The notes under the pieces are model-generated. The model saw nothing but the letters and a program-made list of their open reading frames with translations. It was not told the DNA's origin and ran no database searches. DNA of 28,089 bases, taken from contig CAJGCX010000010.1 of NCBI GenBank assembly GCA_904501895.1, positions 1 through 28,089 on the forward strand, given 5' to 3'. Origin of the DNA: Clostridiaceae bacterium. GTDB lineage: Bacteria; Bacillota; Clostridia; Oscillospirales; Acutalibacteraceae. Positions within the stretch are counted from its first letter, which is position 1, and every line of letters starts with the position of its first letter. Both the position numbers and the translations under genes were made by a program. This document shows, piece after piece, positions 24,238 to 28,089 of this stretch.

Positions 24238-25548
24238 ATGAAAAAATCTAATGCATTGGCACTTATTCCGATTGGAGTATTTGTTGTTTTTTATTTATCG
24301 CTAGGTATCATTTTTGAATATGTTATGAAAATTCCTATGGGATTTTACAATGTTCCCGTTGTTGTGGCTTTTCTTGTGGCATTGCTCGTTGCAGTTGTGC
24401 AGACAAGGGGTATTTCTCTTGACAAAAAGTTCGAGATTATGGGACAAGGTGTTGGTGACAAAAACATTATCACTATGCTTATAATTTTTATGCTTGCAGG
24501 TATTTTCGTAGGTGTTGTGGGCAGAGATTCCGCTGAAAGCGTTGCATATTTTATGCTTTCAATTACTCCACCAAGACTCTCTGTCGTTGTGCTTTTCATT
24601 ATCAGCTGTTTTGTCTCTACTGCTATGGGTACATCTGTAGGCACAATCACGCTGATTACTCCTATTGCAGTTGCTATTGCAGAAGGCTCAGGCTTTTCAA
24701 TACCTCTTTGTGTTGGCACAGTTGTTGGTGGTGCTATGTTTGGTGATAATCTTTCATTCATTTCCGACACAACCATTGCTGCATGTAATGGTCAGGGATG
24801 CGAGATGAAGGATAAATTCCGTACAAACTTTGCAATAGTTGTTCCTGCTGCAATTACAACTATTCTTCTTATTCTCGCTTTATCGTTTAATACTGAAGTT
24901 ACTGAAAACATCAACAAGGATTACAATATGCTTCAGATTCTTCCTTATATCCTTGTGCTTATCAGCGGAATCATCGGCATAAATGTGTTCCTCACATTGC
25001 TTATAGGCATTGTATCAGGTAGTATTATAATGCTTTCAACAGGGTCAATTGCATTTTCAGACCTGCTTTCAAATATGGGCACAGGTGCATCAGGTATGTT
25101 TGAAACATCTATGGTTGCTGTCCTTGTAGCAGCACTTTGCGCACTTATCAAGCACAACGGTGGTTTTGATGCGTTGCTTAATGGCATAAAACGAGTTTTC
25201 AAGGGTAATAAGGGTGGTCAACTTGGCATTGGCCTTTTAGTTGGTCTTATGGATATTGCAACAGCAAACAACACAGTTGCTATTGTTATGGCAAACCCCA
25301 TTGCAAGTGAAATGGCAAGGGACTTTGACATATCACCTCGAAAAACAGCTTCACTTCTCGACACATTTTCCTGCATCTTCCAGGGAATTCTCCCTTATGG
25401 TGCGCAGATTCTCGTCGCACTTTCAGTTGTAAGCACATTGGGATATGAAATGACAGCTTTCCAGATTATTTCAAATCTTTTCTATCCTATGCTTCTTCTT
25501 TTAAGCTCACTTTTATTCATATTTGTTATTCCGGATAAAAAGAAATAA
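24238..25548 (+). CDS. nhaC: NhaC-family Na+/H+ antiporter
   Basis: A 436-residue integral membrane protein with about eleven hydrophobic segments. The motifs STAMGTSVGTITLITPIAV and GGAMFGDNLSFISDTTIAA are the substrate-pathway signatures of the NhaC family, which exchanges Na+ for protons or, in some members, organic anions such as malate and lactate. The end is highly hydrophobic, closing with PDKKK in the cytoplasm. I choose ATG 24238 with AGTGAG upstream, since the alternative at 24211 would have its ribosome binding site at the predicted transcript start. It is followed after 24 bases by a MATE gene. Which ions it moves cannot be read from the sequence. Confidence 0.88.
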   Translation: MKKSNALALIPIGVFVVFYLSLGIIFEYVMKIPMGFYNVPVVVAFLVALLVAVVQTRGISLDKKFEIMGQGVGDKNIITMLIIFMLAGIFVGVVGRDSAESVAYFMLSITPPRLSVVVLFIISCFVSTAMGTSVGTITLITPIAVAIAEGSGFSIPLCVGTVVGGAMFGDNLSFISDTTIAACNGQGCEMKDKFRTNFAIVVPAAITTILLILALSFNTEVTENINKDYNMLQILPYILVLISGIIGINVFLTLLIGIVSGSIIMLSTGSIAFSDLLSNMGTGASGMFETSMVAVLVAALCALIKHNGGFDALLNGIKRVFKGNKGGQLGIGLLVGLMDIATANNTVAIVMANPIASEMARDFDISPRKTASLLDTFSCIFQGILPYGAQILVALSVVSTLGYEMTAFQIISNLFYPMLLLLSSLLFIFVIPDKKK

Positions 25549-25572
25549 ATCTTCAGAAATTAAGGCGATATT

Positions 25573-26931
25573 ATGAGTAGACGAAATATTGATATGCTTA
25601 ACGGTTCATTGTTCAAAAACGTTATTGCATACACCATTCCAATTATTCTTACAGGTATTTTACAGCTTCTTTTCAATGCAGCTGACCTTGTTATTGTAGG
25701 TCGGTTTTGCGGTAGCATTTCCGTTGCTGCTGTTGGTGCTACAACATCAATTATCAACCTGATTGTAAATCTTTTTATCGGTCTTTCCGTTGGTGCAGGT
25801 GTTGTTGTGGCACAGTCCATTGGTGCAGGAGATAACAAAAAGACTCACAGAACAATTCATACTGCCATTCCTACTGCACTTCTTGGCGGTATTATCCTTA
25901 CGGTTATAGGAATAGGACTTTCCGAAACCTTTTTAAAGTGGATGGATACTCCTGAGGATGTGCTTCCTTTATCTACACTTTATATGGAAATCTATTTTGC
26001 AGGAATTATCTTTATGATGCTTTACAATTTCTGTGCATCAATTCTCCGTGCTGCAGGTGATACTAAATCCCCTCTTATCTTCCTGACCATTGCAGGTATT
26101 ATCAATGTTGTACTCAATGTGATTTTTGTAACTGCTTTCGACCTTAATGTGGCAGGTGTTGCCCTTGCAACAACAATTTCACAGGCAGTTTCAGCTATAC
26201 TTGTACTTCTTACACTTGCAAAGAGAAATGATAGTTGTAAGTTGTATTTATCTAAAATCAGAGTTTATAAGGACGAACTATTTGAGATTATAAAGGTTGG
26301 TCTTCCTGCAGGTATTCAGGGGTCACTTTTCTCAATTTCAAACGTTATTATTCAGTCATCAATTAACTCATTCGGTTCTGTTGTTATGTCGGGTAATGCT
26401 GCGGCGCTTAATATTGAAGGCTTTGTTTACACTATTCTTAACGCATTCCATCAAACAACCCTTAATTTTACAGGACAGAATGTTGGTGCAAATCAGTACA
26501 AACGAGCAAAAAAAGTTTTCCTTATGTGCCTTGGCTGTGTTTTTGTAATCGGCATTTCAATTTCAACTCTTGTTTATCTATTCGGTCCACAGCTTCTTTC
26601 AATTTACATTACCGATTCACCTGAAGCTATTGAATGCGGACTTGTAAGAATGAGCTGTCTTTTCATTCCATTCTGCCTTTTAGGCCTTATGGATGTTTCG
26701 GGTGGTGGACTTCGTGGAATGGGTGTTTCATTTATTCCTATGGTCATTTCTATTATTGGTGTTTGTGGATTAAGAATCGGTTGGATTTACACAATTTTCC
26801 AACTGCCACAATTCCACACTCCTGAATGGCTTTATCACTCATACACAGTTTCATGGGCAGTTACATTTACTGCACAAACTATCGCATACTTTGTGATTTA
26901 TAACAGAAAGAAACGGAGTGTCACAAAATGA
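25573..26931 (+). CDS. MATE-family efflux transporter
   Basis: A 452-residue transporter with two related halves of six membrane segments, as in the MATE branch of the MOP superfamily. The N-terminal GSLFKNVIAYTIPIILTGIL, the following NAADLVIVGRF, and ILRAAGDTKSPL in the first half are typical. MATE proteins export drugs or metabolites using Na+ or H+ gradients; the NhaC antiporter upstream could maintain that gradient. AAGG precedes the ATG by eight bases. Its stop overlaps the start of the GH43 gene (ATGA), so the three genes form one operon. The substrate is unknown. Confidence 0.9.
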   Translation: MSRRNIDMLNGSLFKNVIAYTIPIILTGILQLLFNAADLVIVGRFCGSISVAAVGATTSIINLIVNLFIGLSVGAGVVVAQSIGAGDNKKTHRTIHTAIPTALLGGIILTVIGIGLSETFLKWMDTPEDVLPLSTLYMEIYFAGIIFMMLYNFCASILRAAGDTKSPLIFLTIAGIINVVLNVIFVTAFDLNVAGVALATTISQAVSAILVLLTLAKRNDSCKLYLSKIRVYKDELFEIIKVGLPAGIQGSLFSISNVIIQSSINSFGSVVMSGNAAALNIEGFVYTILNAFHQTTLNFTGQNVGANQYKRAKKVFLMCLGCVFVIGISISTLVYLFGPQLLSIYITDSPEAIECGLVRMSCLFIPFCLLGLMDVSGGGLRGMGVSFIPMVISIIGVCGLRIGWIYTIFQLPQFHTPEWLYHSYTVSWAVTFTAQTIAYFVIYNRKKRSVTK

Positions 26932-27821
26932 AACTGACCAAGTATCTCTTTTGTTACTTTACAGGAAATGAGCCTGAAAACGAATCCGTTCATTTTGCTG
27001 TATCTGAGGATGGATACAATTTTACTGCATTAAATAATAATGAGCCTGTTATTAAACAGACTCTCGGTAAAAAATGTTGTCGTGACCCGTATATTTTCCG
27101 TGGTGAAGACGGTGTTTTTCACATAATCGCAACTGATATGCGTTGTTATGACGGTTGGGCAAGTAATAATTCAATGGTAATTTGGGACAGCACTGACCTT
27201 ATTAACTGGAAAAATGAAAGAATAATTGATTTTTCACAATTTGAATCTACAAAATCTGCAAATCGTGTGTGGGCACCTCAGGTTGTTTTTGATAAGGAAA
27301 AACAAGAATATATGATTTATTGGTCAAATAATAATGAGGACGAAGGCTGGCACACTATTCCTTGGTACGCATATACAAAGGATTTTGTAACACTCACAAC
27401 TGAGCCACAGATTCTTTATAATCCTACAAGCGGTATGGCTGCAATTGACGGTGATATTATTGAAAAGGATGGTAAATTCTATCTTTTTGTTGCTGATGAA
27501 AAGCAAGACGGAATTTGCTATGTAATTTCTGATAAGCTTACAGGTCCATATACGGAGCCTGAAAACAACAAAATTTCACTTGCTGATACTGCCCTTGAGG
27601 GACATTGCACATATAGAATAATCGGAAGTGATAAATATGTGCTTATTGCAGACCAGTTTCATGCAGGTGGATACTTTATGCAGGAGTCAGAGGATTTAAT
27701 TCATTTTACAAAGGTGGATAAAGAAAAATACTCTCTTGACCACCTACGCCCTCGTCATGGCTCAGTTATGCACATAACCGATGAGGAATACAAAAGGATT
27801 ATTGATACGTTTATTAAATAA
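26928..27821 (+). CDS. GH43-like five-bladed propeller glycosidase
   Basis: A 297-residue protein with the family 43 arrangement of three acidic residues: Asp53 in CCRDPYIFR (general base), Asp174 or 176 in AAIDGDII (pKa modulator) and Glu224 in ALEGHCTYR (acid). Repeats such as NRVWAPQVVFDKEKQEYMIYWS and DGKFYLFVAD are propeller blades. Family 43 enzymes remove arabinose, xylose or galactose groups. It has no signal peptide, so it acts on imported sugars, together with the GH51 enzyme perhaps. Its start overlaps the MATE stop by four bases (ATGA). It is about the minimum length for the catalytic domain and carries no extra binding domain. Levels of similarity to characterised members cannot be judged here. 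Confidence 0.84.
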   Translation: MKLTKYLFCYFTGNEPENESVHFAVSEDGYNFTALNNNEPVIKQTLGKKCCRDPYIFRGEDGVFHIIATDMRCYDGWASNNSMVIWDSTDLINWKNERIIDFSQFESTKSANRVWAPQVVFDKEKQEYMIYWSNNNEDEGWHTIPWYAYTKDFVTLTTEPQILYNPTSGMAAIDGDIIEKDGKFYLFVADEKQDGICYVISDKLTGPYTEPENNKISLADTALEGHCTYRIIGSDKYVLIADQFHAGGYFMQESEDLIHFTKVDKEKYSLDHLRPRHGSVMHITDEEYKRIIDTFIK

Positions 27822-27836
27822 TAAACATAATATTAC

Positions 27837-27864
27837 AAAAAAATGGGCGTCCTTTGAGACGCCC
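27837..27864. terminator. Hairpin after the GH43 gene
   Basis: GGGCGTC-CTTTGA-GACGCCC is a perfect 7-base stem 24 bases after the stop. On the plus strand it is followed only by AACATATTT, while on the minus strand seven T follow (27837-27843), so it terminates best leftward; it may still end the GH43 operon. The rest of the region to 27985 shows nothing. Confidence 0.6.
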
Positions 27865-27988
27865 AACATATTTATAATATCAAATATAAAATCAAAAGTC
27901 AATAGATTTTTAAAAATCTTATGAGCATATTGCACAAAATCTCCGTAATAAACAATAGTATTATATCAACTTTGTACAAATTTACATA

Positions 27989-28017
27989 TTGCAAAAGGTT
28001 TTTTTCTGTGTTATATT
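27989..28017 (+). promoter_or_regulatory. Promoter for a gene beyond the right edge
   Basis: TTGCAA (27989-27994), a 17-base spacer and TATATT (28012-28017). Transcription would start near 28024. No complete gene lies downstream within the window. Confidence 0.6.
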
Positions 28018-28030
28018 ATAGACACAGAAA
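28003..28030 (+). promoter_or_regulatory. Operator-like inverted repeat over the -10 region
   Basis: TTTCTGTGT (28003-28011) and ACACAGAAA (28022-28030) are perfect 9-base arms around ten bases that contain the -10 element. Because the arms flank the -10 and the start point, the repeat is mostly upstream of the transcript and looks like a dimeric repressor site rather than an RNA hairpin. Which regulator binds is unknown. Confidence 0.55.
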
Positions 28031-28089
28031 GGAAACGGTGATTCCAATGTACAGGTAAATCACAGAAGGTTCTTTAAAAATAGAGCTTA

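Noticed and set aside
25573..26931. MATE protein as the missing polysaccharide flippase (Wzx, same MOP superfamily)
   Set aside because: Its motifs are those of MATE exporters and it lies in another operon on the other strand, 17 kb away.

Overview
The window is AT-rich DNA with Gram-positive (Firmicutes/Clostridia) gene style: strong AGGAGG-type ribosome binding sites, sigma-A promoters (TTGACA-17-TAAAAT type), U-tract terminators, short intergenic gaps, and families common in gut Clostridia such as NhaC, MATE, DUF6171, GH29, GH51 and GH43. The large secreted protein ends in an acidic/proline linker and an aromatic-basic tail, and the sugar hydrolases are cytoplasmic; together these suggest a gut Ruminococcaceae/Oscillospiraceae-type commensal. 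No marker gene fixes the genus.

Positions 1-8990 (minus strand): an exopolysaccharide operon starting at a promoter at 8960-8988. In transcription order it encodes a membrane-anchored Ig-like protein, two consecutive Wzz/BY-kinase fusion proteins (the second with a tail of 15 tyrosines), a GT4, a GT2, two more GT4 glycosyltransferases, and an EpsG-type polymerase cut off by the window edge. Glycosyltransferases would build the repeat unit, the EpsG-like protein would polymerise it, and the Wzz/kinase pair would set chain length and export by tyrosine phosphorylation. No flippase is visible in this part.

Positions 9022-18063: the most unusual region, a probable peptide-modification (RiPP-type) locus. 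A minus-strand operon runs from a near-consensus promoter (17450-17478) through an HPr-kinase-like ATPase, a radical SAM/SPASM enzyme, a ~2020-residue secreted von Willebrand A protein and a 75-residue three-cysteine peptide, ending at a strong terminator (9022-9060). Divergent from it is a PqqD-type peptide carrier followed by a 33-residue ORF. HprK-like + PqqD + SPASM is a known combination in peptide-maturation cassettes (SynChlorMet-like), but coupling it to a giant vWA surface protein and a small Cys peptide is not an arrangement I recognise as described.

Positions 18064-21473: carbohydrate use. A GH29 fucosidase (minus) is divergent from a GH51 arabinofuranosidase (plus), which is followed by a coupled DUF6171 zinc-ribbon-like protein. 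Two terminators here have identical 10-nt stems.

Positions 21474-21940: a complete tRNA-Pro(CGG), preceded by a truncated copy of its own 5' end that sits directly behind the good promoter, with a more GC-rich insert between them.

Positions 21941-28089: a membrane-anchored metallophosphoesterase (minus), a nucleoside deaminase with its own terminator, an NhaC antiporter-MATE exporter-GH43 operon, and at the right edge a promoter overlapped by a perfect 9-bp inverted repeat, presumably controlling a gene beyond the window.
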